Below, in pieces: positions 1 through 12,020 of a stretch of 64,000 nt of DNA. Both the position numbers and the translations under genes were made by a program. The DNA is from Bubalus kerabau (Eukaryota > Chordata > Mammalia > Artiodactyla > Bovidae): NCBI RefSeq assembly GCF_029407905.1, contig NC_073633.1:27728501-27792500 (forward strand), given 5' to 3'. The notes under the pieces are model-generated. The model had not been told where the DNA came from. It ran no database searches and saw nothing but the letters and a program-made list of their open reading frames with translations. The first letter of the stretch is position 1. Each line of letters begins with the position of its first letter.

Positions 1-435
1 AGGAGATCCAACCAGTCCATTCTGAAGGAGATCAGCCCTGGGATTTCTTTGGAAGGAATGATGCTAAAGCTGAAACTCCAGTAGTTTGGCCACCTCATGC
101 GAAGAGTTGACTCATTGGAAAAGACTCTGATGCTGGGAGGGATTGGGGGCAAGAGGAGAAGGGGATGACAGAGGATGAAATGGCTGAATGGCATCACTGA
201 CTTGATGGATGTGAGTCTGGTTGAGCTCTGGGAGCTGGTGATGGAGAGGGAGGCCTGGCGTGCTGCGATTCATGGGGTCGCAAAAAGTTGGACACGACTG
301 AGTGACTGAACTGAACTGAATGACTTTCACTCATGTGTTCATTGAGTCGATGATGCCATCCAACTATATCATCCTCTGTCTCCATCTTCTGCCCTTGATT
401 TTTCCCAGATCAAGATCTTGATTTTTCCCAGATCA
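1..435 (+). repeat. BovB 3' end (ART2A-type), cut by the window edge, plus a small inverted fragment
   Basis: Positions 1-319 read as the 3' end of a BovB LINE on the plus strand and finish in the typical CTGAACTGAACTGAA tail. Positions 335-435 hold a degenerate piece of the same repeat in the opposite orientation, with the phrase CTTGATTTTTCCCAGATCA present twice in tandem (near 393 and 415). No host gene is seen. Confidence 0.85.
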
Positions 436-764
436 TGAGGTCATTTGCTGAAATAAGAACAATAATACTAATGAAAATTTGTTTTTCAATTCGATATAAT
501 ATATTTATGTATTACTTAACCAATTTTAACTCCCTTCTCCAATTTGCCTACATGTAGTAACATAAGACATGCTAATATAAGTCAATGTTATATGTTATTA
601 TAGCTCAGTAGTGAAGATACAGGATTCAATGAGAGGGTATGTCTTAGGTAGAAAAGAAAATAACATCACCCACAAAGGGATAAATGAACTTGCTATAATC
701 TTCGCAGGATATGTTTACAATGTTTTGGGTTGAATGAGGAATTATTGCATCATATTAGCAAGAA
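436..764. other. Start of the TRDV1 unit a 3' flank
   Basis: AT-rich non-coding sequence with recognisable paralogues near 44.28-44.53 kb and 60.2-60.48 kb, downstream of TRDV1 copies c and d. It marks roughly where the shared duplication unit of copy a begins. No coding potential was seen. Confidence 0.6.
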
Positions 765-1130
765 GTGTGGTGCTGGAGAATACTCTTGAGAGTCCCTTGG
801 ATTGCAAAGAGATCAAAACAGTCAATCCTAAATGAAATCAACCCTGAATATTTACTGGAAGGACTGATAATGAAGCTGAAACTTCAATACTTTGGCCACT
901 TGGTGAGAAAAGCCAACTCATTGGCTCAAAAGACCCTGATGCTGGGAAAGAATGAAGGCAAAAGAAGAAGACAGCAGCAGAGGTTGAGGCGATTGGATGG
1001 TATCACCAATTCAGTGGACATGAATTTGAGCAAACTCCAAAAGATAGTGGGCGATAGAGGATCCTGCAGTCCACGGGATCACAGAGTCAGACACGACTTA
1101 GTGACTGAACAGCAACAACAACTCTAGCAG
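765..1130 (+). repeat. BovB 3' fragment in the TRDV1 unit a flank
   Basis: Diverged BovB 3' end ending in a CAACAACAACT tail. The paralogues near 44.54 and 60.48 kb lack it, so it is an insertion private to this copy. Its short open frame is repeat sequence, not a gene. Confidence 0.8.
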
Positions 1131-2222
1131 GAAGCATAGTTTTGCTACGGTCTTTATTCAGAAGCTGTTAAAGAGCACAGATGGATGCCAAGTTAACAAA
1201 GAGGATACTGTAGCAGCTTTGTACTCTCTTAACTAACTGGAAATATCTTTCCCAGAATGTGCTTCCCATATTTTTCTGGGTTAGGGTTGGACACAAAAGA
1301 AATTTGTGTGACATTTGGAAGGTCGTTTTGATGAAGCAGCCACAGTTTTTATGTTTTATGGGTTGGTGCAGGGCTCCAGAGACTATGGTTACTCACTCAT
1401 GTTGCTGCTGAACTGATAGCTCATCTTATCATTGATTCACAATCCTTGCACTTCCCACCAAACCTCCTCCTCATATTCTCTTTGTCTTGGACCAAGTAGG
1501 TATGTTAGCATGATGCCAAATGACACCCACTTCTCCTAAGGTCACTCACTACTGTGGAACTGAAGGAGGTGAGACATAGACAAGTTGGTTCCATTATCCT
1601 CATGGTTCTAGTATATCCTTATGAGTCACAGTTTGACTGTGCTTTGGTCTATATCCAACTTTGTTCTACAAATACTACTCCAGCTGATTAACAATGAATT
1701 CAGTCTCAGCACCACATACAAAGATAGCAGCTTTGTATACACTCTTCCACCAGATCTAGCAGTTGCCTGAGTTCTAATCTTCATAACCAATTTTGTATTC
1801 GACACCACTGGTGACCTGCTTCTCTGATTGTACATTAAGTAACACAAGTCTAAGAAGAAAGGATTAAGGAAATAATTTTCATGATGATTCCAGATAACTA
1901 GACCCAGGTTTGGGATGTGAGTGTAGTTTAGTGAAACTGTCACTTTACATTATTATAGAGAAAGTTTACAACCTTACACAAGGTTACACATGCTCTGCAT
2001 GATTGATTTAAAGTCAAGAATTCAAGAGGAGAATATTAGTAGAAAGTCATCCAGGACACCTGCTTCCAAATTACACAGAAGAAGCTTTTATTTAGAATTA
2101 AATCTTCTGATCCAGATCACAGATTAAGGAACCACAGGACTACTATTTCTTGTCTGGTGTCTGCAGCTGTACATTTCAACCTGGGTCCCGAAGCAGGGAG
2201 GCTCTCTCTTATTAAGCTCTGA
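1131..2222. other. 3' flank of TRDV1 copy a
   Basis: Non-coding sequence downstream of the V segment. It aligns by eye with 44.54-45.68 kb, 60.49-61.55 kb and 24.88-26.08 kb (the last interrupted by a BovB fragment). Open frames here are short and not conserved between the paralogues. Confidence 0.7.
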
Positions 2223-2261
2223 CGTTTTTGATCAGCTTTTCCTATTACTTCAAGCACTGTG
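2223..2261 (-). other. 23-RSS of TRDV1 copy a
   Basis: On the minus strand the heptamer CACAGTG (2255-2261) is perfect, the spacer is exactly 23 bp, and the nonamer TCAAAAACG (2223-2231) is close to the ACAAAAACC consensus. The RSS looks usable although the V exon is broken. Confidence 0.9.
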
Positions 2262-2839
2262 GATTCCCAGAGAACACAGAAGTATTTTCCAGAATGTTCC
2301 AGCTTTAAGGATGAAATGGTAAGGCTGATGAACTTATGTGCTTTCTGGAAGTTTACAGAGTAGTGGCTGTCCCTTTCATTTCCATCTTCTGAATACTGAT
2401 GAATGAGGTAAGTCATCTCTCCACTGGGAAGTTGCTTGTACCAAAATATCCAGTAGGTGTACACGTTCCAACTTGTTTCATACCGACAGTTCAGGATGAC
2501 TACGTTCTGCACTTGACTGGTTATGTCTGGCTAATATTGCGTAACTTTCTGGCCCACACTAGATCCTGGGGGGGAGGGGGGAAGGACAAGAAAACAGCTG
2601 AAATAATAAACAAAATAATGTATAAATTCAAGTAATGTTGGACCCAAATATTTACAAACCATACTGAAATCATAAGATGCTTGCTTTTCCCCAATCCTCC
2701 TTTCCTCCCCAAGTCCCTGTGAAGCTCCATGTGCCTGTGTGCAGGCTTTTCACCCTGAACACGTGCACCCATGTTTGAGAGCATCCCTGCCAGAGAAGGT
2801 GAAAGCCAGGAACACCCAGAGCAGACTGGAGAGAGGCAT
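2262..2839 (-). pseudogene. TRDV1: TRDV1-family variable segment, copy a, pseudogene
   Basis: This is a T-cell receptor delta V segment of the TRDV1 family. The leader exon (2791-2839) encodes MPLSSLLWVFLAFTFSG and the V exon is 2262-2565. It keeps the first cysteine (LNCRYET), the core tryptophan (FWYKQLPSGEM), the framework 3 motif YSVNFQKA and the second cysteine (KYFCVLWE). Two defects are visible. An in-frame TAG lies in framework 1, eight residues after the conserved GQKVTQ start region begins, and the leader donor reads GC instead of the GT kept in the three other TRDV1 copies. GC donors can splice weakly, but the stop alone prevents a chain. The acceptor is a normal CAG. The intron is about 225 bp. 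Family assignment rests on remembered human TRDV1 and on three paralogues in this window. Confidence 0.93.
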
Positions 2840-3153
2840 GAGGCATGGATTCCCCTACACAAATGTGCTCAGTTCTGCCTCAAGCTAAGATTTCAGTGTC
2901 TTTGAGTGCCTGGCAGCACATATACATAGTAACTGGTTCCTGTGTGACTCCTCCCAAACAGGAAGTAAGGTGTCATGTTCACTGACCACGTGATCTGTGT
3001 ACAGATAAAGACTGGCTCATCACACACCTTTACTTTTACTTTTACTTCCCTGGTCATTAAGTTTGGCAGATCCTGAAAAGGGGCATAAAGAAAGCAATTA
3101 ACATTAAAGGTTTGAACTGATGGAAACTGAAGATTAAACAAGTTGACATACAT
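2840..3153 (-). promoter_or_regulatory. Putative TRDV1 copy a promoter region
   Basis: Upstream of the leader on the minus strand lie an ETS-type core (plus-strand CAGGAAGT, 2959-2966) and an E-box CACGTG (2987-2992) within GACCACGTGATC. The same block is recognisable in the other TRDV1 copies. The regulatory role is inferred from position and conservation, not proven. Confidence 0.45.
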
Positions 3154-3878
3154 TTTTTTAAATTTATTTTAAATGGAGGCTAATTACTTTACAATATTGT
3201 AGTGGTTTTTGCCATATATTGACATGAATCAGCCATAGGTGTACATGTGTTCCCCCTCCTGAATTCCCCTTCCACTTCCCTCCCCATTGCATCCCTCAGG
3301 GTCATCCCAGTGCACCAGCCCTGAGCACCCTGTCTCATGCATCAAACCTGGACTGGTGATCTCTTTCACATATGATAATATATATTTCAATGCTATTCTC
3401 TCGAATCATCCCATCCTCGCCTTTTCCCACAGAGTCCAAAAGATTGCTCTATACATCTGTGTTTCTTTTGCTGTCCCACATATAGGGTCATTGTTATCAT
3501 TTTTCTAAATTCCATATATATGTGTTAGTATACTGTATAGGTGTTTTTCTTTCTGACTTACTTCACTCTGTATTATAGGCTCCAGTTTCATCCACCTCAT
3601 TAGAACTGATTCAAATGCATTCTTTTTAATGGTTGAGAAATATTCCATCATGTATACAAACCACAGGTTTCTTATCTATTCGTCTGCCGATGGACATCTT
3701 GGTTGCTTCCATGTCCTGGCTATTGTACACAGTGCTGCAATGAACATTGGGGTACACGTGTCTCTTTCAATTCTGGTTTCCTCAGTGTTTATGTCCAGCA
3801 GTGGGATTGCTGGGTTGTATGGTAGTTCTCTTTCCAGTTTTTTAAGGAATCTCCACACTGTTCTTCATAGTGGCTGTA

Positions 3879-5000
3879 TTAGTTTGCATTCCCACCAACA
3901 GTGAAGAGGGTTCCCTTTTCTCCACACCCTCTCCAGCATTTATTGTTTGTAGACTTTTGGATAGCAGCCATTCTGACTGGCGTGAGATGGTACCTCATTG
4001 TGGTTTTGATTTGCATTTCTCTGATAATGAGTGATGTTGAGTATCTTTTCATGTGTTTGTTAGCCATCTGTATGTCTTCTTTGGAGAAATGTCTGTTTAG
4101 TTCTTTGGCCCATTTTTTGATTGGGTCATTTATTTTTCTGGAATTGAGCTGCAGGAGCTGCTTGTATATTTTTGAGATTAATTCTTTGTCAGTTGCTTCA
4201 TTTGCTATTATTTTCTCCCATTCTGAAGGCTGTCTTTCCACCTTGCTTATAGTTTCCTTCATTTTGCTAAAGCTTTTAAGTTTAATTAGGTCCAATTTGT
4301 TTATTTTTGCCTTTATTTCCATTACTGTGGGAGATGGGTCATAGAGGATCCTGCTGTGATTTATGTCAGAGAGTGTTTTGCCTATGTTTTCCTCTAGGAG
4401 TTTTATAGTTTCTGGTCTTACATTTAGATCTTTAATCCATTTTGAGTTTATTTTTGTGTATAGTGTTAGATAGTGTTCTAGTTTCTTACTTTTACAAGTG
4501 GTTGACCAGTTTTCCACGCACCACTTGTTGAAGGGATTGTCTTTTCTCCATTGTATACTTTTGCCTCCTATGTCAAAGATAAGGTGCCCATAGGTGCATA
4601 GATTTATCTCTGGGCTTTCTATTTTGTTCCATTGATCTATATTTATGTCTTTGTGCCAGTACCATACTATCTTGATGGCTGTAGCTCTGTAGTAGAGCCT
4701 GAAATGAGACAGGTTGATTCCTCCAGTTCCATTCTTCTTTCTCAAGATTGCTTTGGCTATTCGAGGTTTTTTGTATTTCCATACAAATTGTGAAATTATT
4801 TGTTCTAGTTCTGTGAAAAATACCATTGGTAGCTTGATGGGGATTGCATTGAATCTATAGATTGCTTTGTGTAGTATACTCATTTTCACTATATTGATTC
4901 TTCTGATCCATAAACATGGTATATTTCTCCATCTATTTGGGTCATCTTTGATTTCTTTTATCAGTGTTTTATAGTTTTCTATATATAGGTCTTTTGTTTC
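3879..5000 (-). pseudogene. L1 ORF2 C-terminal remnant
   Basis: The minus-strand frame encodes the C-terminal third of L1 ORF2 (motifs KKPRIAKAILRKKNG and WRKDNPFNKWCVENW), including the zinc-knuckle region near the end (CWRGCGEKGTLFTVGG). It runs upstream into SINE-derived codons, so it is not an intact protein. It ends at a stop at 3879, short of the usual end; the next frame (3676-3858) continues the ORF2 tail, which implies a frameshift. Confidence 0.85.
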
Positions 5001-5001
5001 T

Positions 5002-5283
5002 TTGCTGCTGCTGCTGCTGCTAAGTCGCTTCAGTCGTGTCCAACTCTGTGTGACCCCATAGATGGCAGCCCACCAGGCTCCCCCATCCCTGGGATGCTCC
5101 AGGCAAGAACACTGGAGTGGGTTGCCATTTCCTTCTCCAATGCATGAAAGTGAAAAGTGAAAGTGAAGTCGCTCAGTCATGTCCGACTTTTAGCGACCCC
5201 ATGGATGGCAGCCTACCAGGCTCCTCCACCCATGGGATTTTCCAGGCAAGAGTACTGGAGTGGGTTGCCATTTCCTTCCCTCT
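5002..5283 (-). repeat. BOV-A2 dimeric SINE inside the L1
   Basis: Two related Bov-A monomers in tandem, each ending CTGGAGTGGGTTGCCATTTCC, with a GCTGCT repeat at the tail. It splits the L1 ORF2 and is flanked by a short repeat around CTTTG, so it inserted after the L1. Confidence 0.9.
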
Positions 5284-5436
5284 TTGCTTTTTTGGGTAGA
5301 TTTATTCCTAAGTGTTTTATTCTTTTCATTGCAATGGTGAATGGAATTGTTTCCAATATTTCTCTTTCTGTTTTCTCATTGTTAGTGTATGGGAATGCAA
5401 GAGATTTTCTGTGTGTTAATTTTATATCCTGCAGCT

Positions 5437-5922
5437 TTATTCATTGATTAGCTCTGGTAATTTTCTGGTGGAGTCTCTAGGGTTTTCTATGTAGAGGATC
5501 ATGTCATCTGCAAACAGTGAGAGTTTTACTTCTTCTTTTCCAATCTGGATTCCTTTTATTTCTTTTTCTTCTCTGATTGCTGTGGCTAAAACTTCCAAAA
5601 CTATGTTGAATAGTAGTGGTGAGAGTGGACACCCTTGTCTTGTTCCTGACTTTAGGGGAAATGCTTTCAATTTTTCACCATTGAGGATAATGTTTGCTGT
5701 GGGTTTGTCACATATGGCTTTTATTATGTTGAGGTATGTTCCCTCTATTCCTGCTTTCTGGAGGGTTTTTATAATAAATGGATGTTGAATTTTGTCAAAG
5801 GCTTTCTCTGCATCTATTGAGATAATCATATGGTTTTTATCTTTCAATTTGTTAATGTGGTGTATCACATTGATTGATTTGTGGGTATTAAAGAATCCTT
5901 GCATCCCTGGGATAAAGCCCAC
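5437..5922 (-). pseudogene. L1 ORF2 reverse-transcriptase remnant
   Basis: About 160 codons of the L1 reverse-transcriptase core in minus orientation. The frame contains INVIHHINKLKDKNHMIIS, SGTRQGCPLSPLLFNIVLE and the catalytic FADDMILY motif. It is cut at the 5' side by the truncation of the element and separated from the C-terminal part by a stop and the inserted SINE. Not a host gene. Confidence 0.88.
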
Positions 5923-6194
5923 TTGGTCATGATGTATGATCTTTTTAATATGTTGTTGGATTCTGTCTGTTAGAATTTTGTTAAGGATTTTGCATCTATG
6001 TTCATCAGTGATATTGGCCTGTAGTTTTCTTTTTTTGTGGCATCTTTGTCTGGTTTTGGTATTAGGGTGATGGTGGCCTTATAGAATGAGTTTGAAAGTT
6101 TACCTTCCTCTGAAAATTTCTGGAAGAGTTTGAGTAGGATAGGTGTTAAGTTAGCTCTTCTCTAAATTTTTAGTAGAATTCAGCTGTGAAGCTA

Positions 6195-7681
6195 AAGTTG
6201 ATATACATTGATTCAGTAAAATAATTTTGTCATCCTCTTTAAGATATAATTTAGTGTATCCTAAGAAATATTCTTGTAATCTACTGATTTGTCATTCATT
6301 TAGCCTATACTTACTTTTCTCTATCCAGAATCTAGTGACTATTTTAGAACATTCACAGATTTTAGGACTTCTGGGTGAATAGCAATCTTATACAAAAATA
6401 ATTAATGTACCTCTGTCTTTTTTTTTTTTTTTTTTTTACTGTGTTCCAGGGCTCCACTTAGATTTTTCAACAAATAAAATCACTTCAACATAAAATGACT
6501 TAAAAAATCAGCCCATCTGAATTTCAGAGTCTATTCAGTGGTGTATGTTTAAATGAAATTATAATTGGAATAAAATATTATTCTTTTAAAATTTTATATT
6601 GAGTCTTATGTATTAAACTTTGAGGGCAATCAGGCTATTCAATCCTGTTACCTCTAAATGTAGAATTGTACTTATTAGATCATCTGTCCTAGAGTCATTC
6701 TCATGTCATATTTTCTGTCTCATTGGCCCAGAGTGTTCAGTCTCACTTGTCAGTTGCTCATTATTGTTTCTCTTTATAAAATAAAGTTAAGATAAACATA
6801 CCAGATCTTTAGCTGGTGTAATGCTATACTGCTCTCCTACAAAACTTAATATTTACAGACTGTAGACACTTAGTACCTGTCAACACCAGAGAAGTTGGTG
6901 ACTGAAGTTCTCTGCACTGTTTCATGTTCATGTGGAATGTAGCTGTCAATCTTCCATTTGCTTTCATTGCTGTAATAGATGAATTAATATAAAAGGACCA
7001 AAGGCAAATAGATAAGTAGAAAAGAAAATACAGACAAGGTCTAAAATAGTGCCAGTTCATGGAATTTAAGATCAAAATAACTCATGAATGACTGAAGCAG
7101 GGAGGAGAGACTGTATTTATCTGAGACATCTACTCTTCTGTCTCATTTCACTTCTGAGTGCTGACAGGCAACGAATGGCTGGGCTTGAAATTATTTGTAA
7201 CTAAGCAGAGGAGATCATGAATGACCACAGCAGCTTGCAAAGCAGCATGATATTATAAATATAGATATATACTAATATAACAATTACATATATCAAAAAT
7301 TGATATTGATAAAATTTTATAAAAATACCATAAACTTATCATCATTTTTTATACACATTCTTTGGTTTTGATGCATTAGTCCATGAAATTTTATCACTTG
7401 TATTGGTTCTTGTACCACCACTAAAATCATGACACAGAATTGTTCTGTCTCTTAAAGAAATCCCCTCTGCACACTCTCCCCATCCCTGCAGCTCTTTCTA
7501 ACACTGACTACTGATCTCTTTTTCATCTCTAATTTTGTTCTTTGAGAATGTTGTATAAGTAGAATCACAATATTTATACAATCATAATAATCCAGTAAGT
7601 GTAATCATACACCATGTAGCCTCTGAGATTGACTATTTCTTCATTCAGCATAACATCCTGAAAGCCATCTAGGCTATTGTT
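6195..7681. other. 5' flank of TRDV1 copy a
   Basis: Non-coding sequence shared with 27.0-30.3 kb, 47.0-47.6 kb and 62.8-64.0 kb upstream of the other TRDV1 copies. A T-tract lies at about 6418-6439. No gene is seen; the open frame near 6.82-7.08 kb is not conserved in a way that suggests coding. Confidence 0.65.
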
Positions 7682-7892
7682 TTTTAGTTGCTAAGTCATG
7701 TCCCACTCTTTTGCAACCTCACTAACTGTAGACTTCCAGGTTCCTCTGTCCTTGGAATTTTCCAGGGAAGAATACTGGAGTGGGTTGCCATTTCCTTCTC
7801 CAGGGTATCTTCCCCACCCAGGGATCAAACCCCCGTCTCCTGCATTGCAGGCAGATTCTTATCGCTGAGCCACTTCGTAAGCCCCATCTAAG
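7682..7892 (-). repeat. Bov-tA SINE
   Basis: tRNA-derived ruminant SINE in minus orientation (CATTTCCTTCTCCAGGG, then GCAGGCAGATTCTTATC near the tRNA-like head). It is flanked by an imperfect target duplication, CATCTAGGCTATTGT (from about 7668) and CATCTAAGCTATCGT (about 7885). Confidence 0.88.
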
Positions 7893-8389
7893 CTATCGTA
7901 CGTATTAACAGTCTGTTTCTTTTAATCACTACAGACTGTCACCCACTTATGATGTCTTGACTTTGGATTTTTGACTTTACAGTGGTAAGAAAGTGATGCA
8001 CATTCAGTAGAAACCACACTTTGAATTTTTAAATGTGATCTTTTCCCATGCTAGCAACATTTGCTATATATTCTTTGGTGATCTGGGCAGCAGCAATAAT
8101 CTGAGCTCCTGGCCAGCCCTGAGATCATGAGGGTAAAAAACTGACACATTTACCTTCATTCTGTAATCATACAACTATTCTATTTTCCACTTTAAGTACA
8201 TTACTCAATAAACTACATGAGATTTTCAACATTTTAGTATAAAATAGACTTTGCATTAGATGATTTCTCCCACCTAAAGAAAAAAGTAGGCTAAGGTAAA
8301 AAAAAAGTAAGTAGGCTAAAGTAAGTGTTGAGCACCTCTAATGTAGGTTGGGTTAGTATATTAAAGGCATTTTTGTTATTTTCAACTGA
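7893..8389. other. Non-coding TRDV1 unit flank
   Basis: Sequence shared with 30.68-31.08 kb and 48.04-48.40 kb in units b and c (for example the CAGACTGTC and TGAGCTCCTGGCCAG stretches). No gene, RNA or regulatory motif was recognised. Confidence 0.55.
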
Positions 8390-11058
8390 AAATGGTTTAT
8401 TGAGACACAACTCTATTACAAGTTGAAAAAAATCTATAAATAATATGTCATTGTACAGACGTATTACAGTGGATTTATTTATCTATTCACCCAATGAGGA
8501 ATACTTGACTGGTTTCCAGCTTTTGGTCATCACAAATATAGCTGCTATGAATATTCATGTACAGATTTTTGTGTAAATATAAGTTTTTCATTTCTCAAGC
8601 ATAAATACTGAGGAGTATGATGCAGAGTTGTAAGGTAAGTGAATATTTAAGTTTATGTGGAACTGCTGAACTTTCTTCCAGAATGACTGGACCATTCACC
8701 CACCAGCAATATATGAGTGCTCCAATTTCTCTGCATCTTTGCCAGAACTCGATATTGTCTATTTTTAATTTTAGTCTTTATGGTAGATGTGAAGTAGCAT
8801 CTCTTTGTGCCTTAATTTGCATTTTCCTAATGACTGATAATGTCGACCATCTTTTTTTTCTCTTTATTTTTTAAATTATGAAAGTATATATTAGACTTAG
8901 AAAACACAGCACAAAATACAGTTCCACTATATATTACAATTTTTTAAGTAAATAAATTAAAATTATTGGTTGGAGTTTCAATAGCAAACTCTCAAAAATT
9001 AATAGAATGAATATACAGAAAAGTAGGAGGGTACAGTTGACCTGAAAAGCACTATGAATCAACAAAATTAAGACTTATGCAATTTTCACACAATCAGTTC
9101 AGTTCACTTCAGTTCAGTCACTCAGTCGTCTCCAACTCTTTGCGACCCCATGAATTGCAGCACGCCAGGCCTGTCCATCACCAACTCCTGGAGTTCACCG
9201 AGACTCACTTCCATCGAGTCAGAGATGCCATCCAGCCATCTCATCCTCTGTCATCCCCTTCTCCTCCTGCCCCCAATCCCTCCCAGCTTCAGAGTCTTTT
9301 CCAATGAGTCAACTCTTCACATGAGGTGGCCAAAGTACTGGTGTTTCAGCTTTAGCATCATTCCTTCCAAAGAAATCCCAGGGCTGATGTCCTTCAGAAT
9401 GGACTGGTTGGATCTCCTTGCAGTCCAAGGGACTCTCAAGAGTCTTCTCCAACACCACAGTTCAAAAGCATCAATTCTTCAGCGCTCAGCTTTCTTCACA
9501 GTCCAACTCTCACATCCATACATGACCACAGGAAAAACCGTAGCCTTGACTAGATGGACCTTTGTTGGCAAAGTAATGTCTCTGCTTTTGAATATGCTAT
9601 CTAAGTTGGTCATAACTTTCCTTCCAAGGAGTAAGTGTCTTTTAATTTCATGGCTGCAGTCACCATCTGCAGTGATTTTGGAGCCCAAAAAAATAAAGTC
9701 TGACACTGTTTCCACTGTTTCCCCATCTATTTCCCATGAAGTGATGGGACCAGATGCCATGATCTTCATTTTCTGAATGTTGACCTTTAAGCAAGATGCA
9801 AATTCTATTCAAGGTCCCATAGACTATAAACTAGGAGACACTGGTACACATCCAGGGACATAAAACAAGGTGCAAATTTTCATGGTCTAAAGATGTTAAA
9901 ATCCTACAGTCTGTTTTCTAATCACCTTGGAATTATGTTAGAAATCGCTATCAAAAGATATTTGAAAATAACCCACATATTTTCCAGTGCAATGTGCCAT
10001 TTACTAAGAGAGATATTTGACTTAGCCTGACCATCTTTTTATATGCTTATTTCCTTACCACATAGCTCTCCGATGAAGAGTCTGTGTAAATCTATTGTCC
10101 AGTTTTCAACTGGATTGTTTTCTTCCTGCTGAGTCTAGAGGGTTCATTGTATTCTGAACACAATCTTTTGGTGAAAATGTATTTTGCAAATATTTCCTGT
10201 CATTCTGTGGTTTATCTTTTTCCTTCTCTTAACAGTGTCTTTTGCACAGCAAACATTTTTAATTTTGATGAAATCTAAGTTTGTTTATGGATCGTGCTCT
10301 TGGTGTCATGTCAGAATTCTTTTTGTCTAGCCCTAGATCATGAAGATATTCTCTTCTGTTTTTCCTAAAAGATTTGGCAATTTTACATCTTACACTTGGA
10401 TGTATGGTTCATTTTGAGGCTGTACCCACATTTTTGTATAAGGTGTGATATTTAGGCCCAGTTTCAATTATTTCCCAAGAATATGCTATTGTCCCAACAT
10501 CATTTGCTCATAAGACTGTGTTGACTCCATTAATTGTCTTTGCACTTTGTCAAAAAAATAAATCTTCCCTACTTGTGTAAATTTACTTCTATACACTTAC
10601 TCAGTGACATAAACGTGTTAATTATATTCTTTTATTACCCTTTTAACATTATAGAACTTGTAGAATAACTTTCTTTTTAGTTACTTATTTTTATAATTTG
10701 TGTTTTTTTTCCCTTGATAATTCTACCTAGAAATATTTCAATCTTATAGATCATTTTAACAAAATTAACTTTGTATTTCATGGCTATTCCTATAGCTTTG
10801 TTTGTATTTCACCAATCCAACATTTTATTATTTACTTCTTTCAGTTTATGTTGGGTTTAATTCACTTTTCTATCATCTTTCGCTGAAAGCCTAGATGATA
10901 GTTTTTCAAGCTTTTTTCTTTAGTTAAATAAGCTTTTTAAAAGATAAATTTCCTTTTATATATTATTTTAGCTGCATCTCCTACATATTTATATAATGTG
11001 CTCTCACAATATTTACTTTCAAAATATTTTCTAAAGTCATAGTAATTGTTTCTTTAAC
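8390..11058 (-). repeat. Old L1 with an internal inverted or nested segment
   Basis: Degenerate L1 3' sequence on the minus strand occupies 8390-8860 and continues from about 10025 to 11058. Between them, after a T-rich stretch and a shared GACCATCTTTTT phrase at both borders, lies L1-like sequence reading on the plus strand (about 9015-10020) that itself carries a BovB 3' end. This suggests a nested L1 insertion with a 5' inversion. Part of this old L1 is also present in TRDV1 unit b (31.6-31.98 kb). Confidence 0.6.
9085..9790 (-). repeat. BovB 3' end, about 700 bp
   Basis: Minus-strand BovB beginning with the TTCAGTTCAGTCACTCAG tail and extending into the end of the reverse-transcriptase ORF (minus-strand frame 9479-9769, with KIMASGPITSWEIDGETVE). 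Longer than the ART2A-size fragments elsewhere in the window. Confidence 0.9.
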
Positions 11059-11072
11059 CTATGGTTATTTTT

Positions 11073-12006
11073 TTTTTCAATTTTATTTTATTTTTAAACT
11101 TTACATAACTGTATTAGATTTGCCAAATATCAAAATGAATCCGCCACAGGTATACATGTGTTCCCCATCCTGAACCCTCCTCCCTCCTCCCTCCCCATTC
11201 CATCCCTCTGGGTCGTCCCAGTGCACCAGCCCCAAGCATCCAGTATTGTGCATCGAATCTGGACTGGCAACTCATTTCATACATGATATTTTACATGTTT
11301 CAATGCCATTCTCCCAAATCTTCCCACCCTCTCCCTCTCCCACAGAGTCCATAAGACTGTTCTATACATCAGTGTCTCTTTTGCTGTCTCGTACACAGGG
11401 TTATTGTTACCATCTTTCTAAATTCCATATATATGCGTTAGTACACTGTATTGGTGTTTTTCTTTCTGGCTTACTTCACTCTGTATAATAGGCTCCAGTT
11501 TCATCCACCTCATTAGAACTGATTCAAATGTATTCTTTTTAATGGCTGAGTAGTACTCCATTGTGTATATGTACCACAGCTTTCTTATCCATTCATCTGC
11601 TGATGGACATCTAGGTTGCTTCCATGTCCTGGCTATTATAAACAGTGCTGCGATGAACACTGGGGTACTCGTGTCTCTTTCCCTTCTGGTTTTCTCAGTG
11701 TGTATGCCCAGCAGTGGGATTGCTGGATCATAAGGCATGTCTATTTCCAGTTTTTTAAGGAATCTCCACACTGTTCTCCATAGTGGCTGTACTAGTTTGC
11801 ATTCCCACCAACAGTGTAAGAGGGTTCCCTTTTCTCCACACCCTCTCCAGCATTTATTACTTGTAGACTTTTGGATCGCAGCCATTCTGACTGGTGTGAA
11901 ATGGTACCTCATAGTGGTTTTGATTTGCATTTCTCTGATAATGAGTGATGTTGAGCATCTTTTCATGTGTTTGTTAGCCATCTGTATGTCTTCTTTGGAG
12001 AAATGT
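11073..12006 (-). mobile_element. 5'-truncated L1-BT 3' end
   Basis: Minus-strand L1-BT of about 0.93 kb with its A-tail seen as the T-run at 11070-11078. A 14-bp target duplication CTATGGTTATTTTT flanks it (11059-11072 and 12007-12020). The minus frame 11418-11981 is the C-terminal ORF2 piece (motifs CWRGCGEKGTLLHCWWEC and YYSAIKKN). It inserted into the older L1. Confidence 0.92.
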
Positions 12007-12020
12007 CTATGGTTATTTTT

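Larger units (their letters stand above)
3154..6194 (-). mobile_element. 5'-truncated L1-BT LINE with an internal SINE
   Basis: An L1 in minus orientation: its A-tail appears as the T-run at about 3154-3160, followed by the L1-BT 3' UTR and ORF2. It is flanked by a 14-bp target duplication, AAGTTGACATACAT (3140-3153) and AAGTTGATATACAT (6195-6208), with one mismatch. The paralogue near 26.98-27.00 kb (TRDV1 copy b) holds the uninterrupted empty site, so this L1 arrived in copy a only. The element is truncated within ORF2. Confidence 0.92.

Noticed and set aside
2521..2862. 113-codon minus-strand frame starting MCRGIHASC
   Set aside because: It runs through the TRDV1a leader and intron in the wrong frame; the leader frame is MPLSSLLWVFLAF.
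3879..5180. 433-codon open frame, the longest in the window
   Set aside because: It is L1 ORF2 C-terminal sequence fused to SINE-derived codons, not a host gene.
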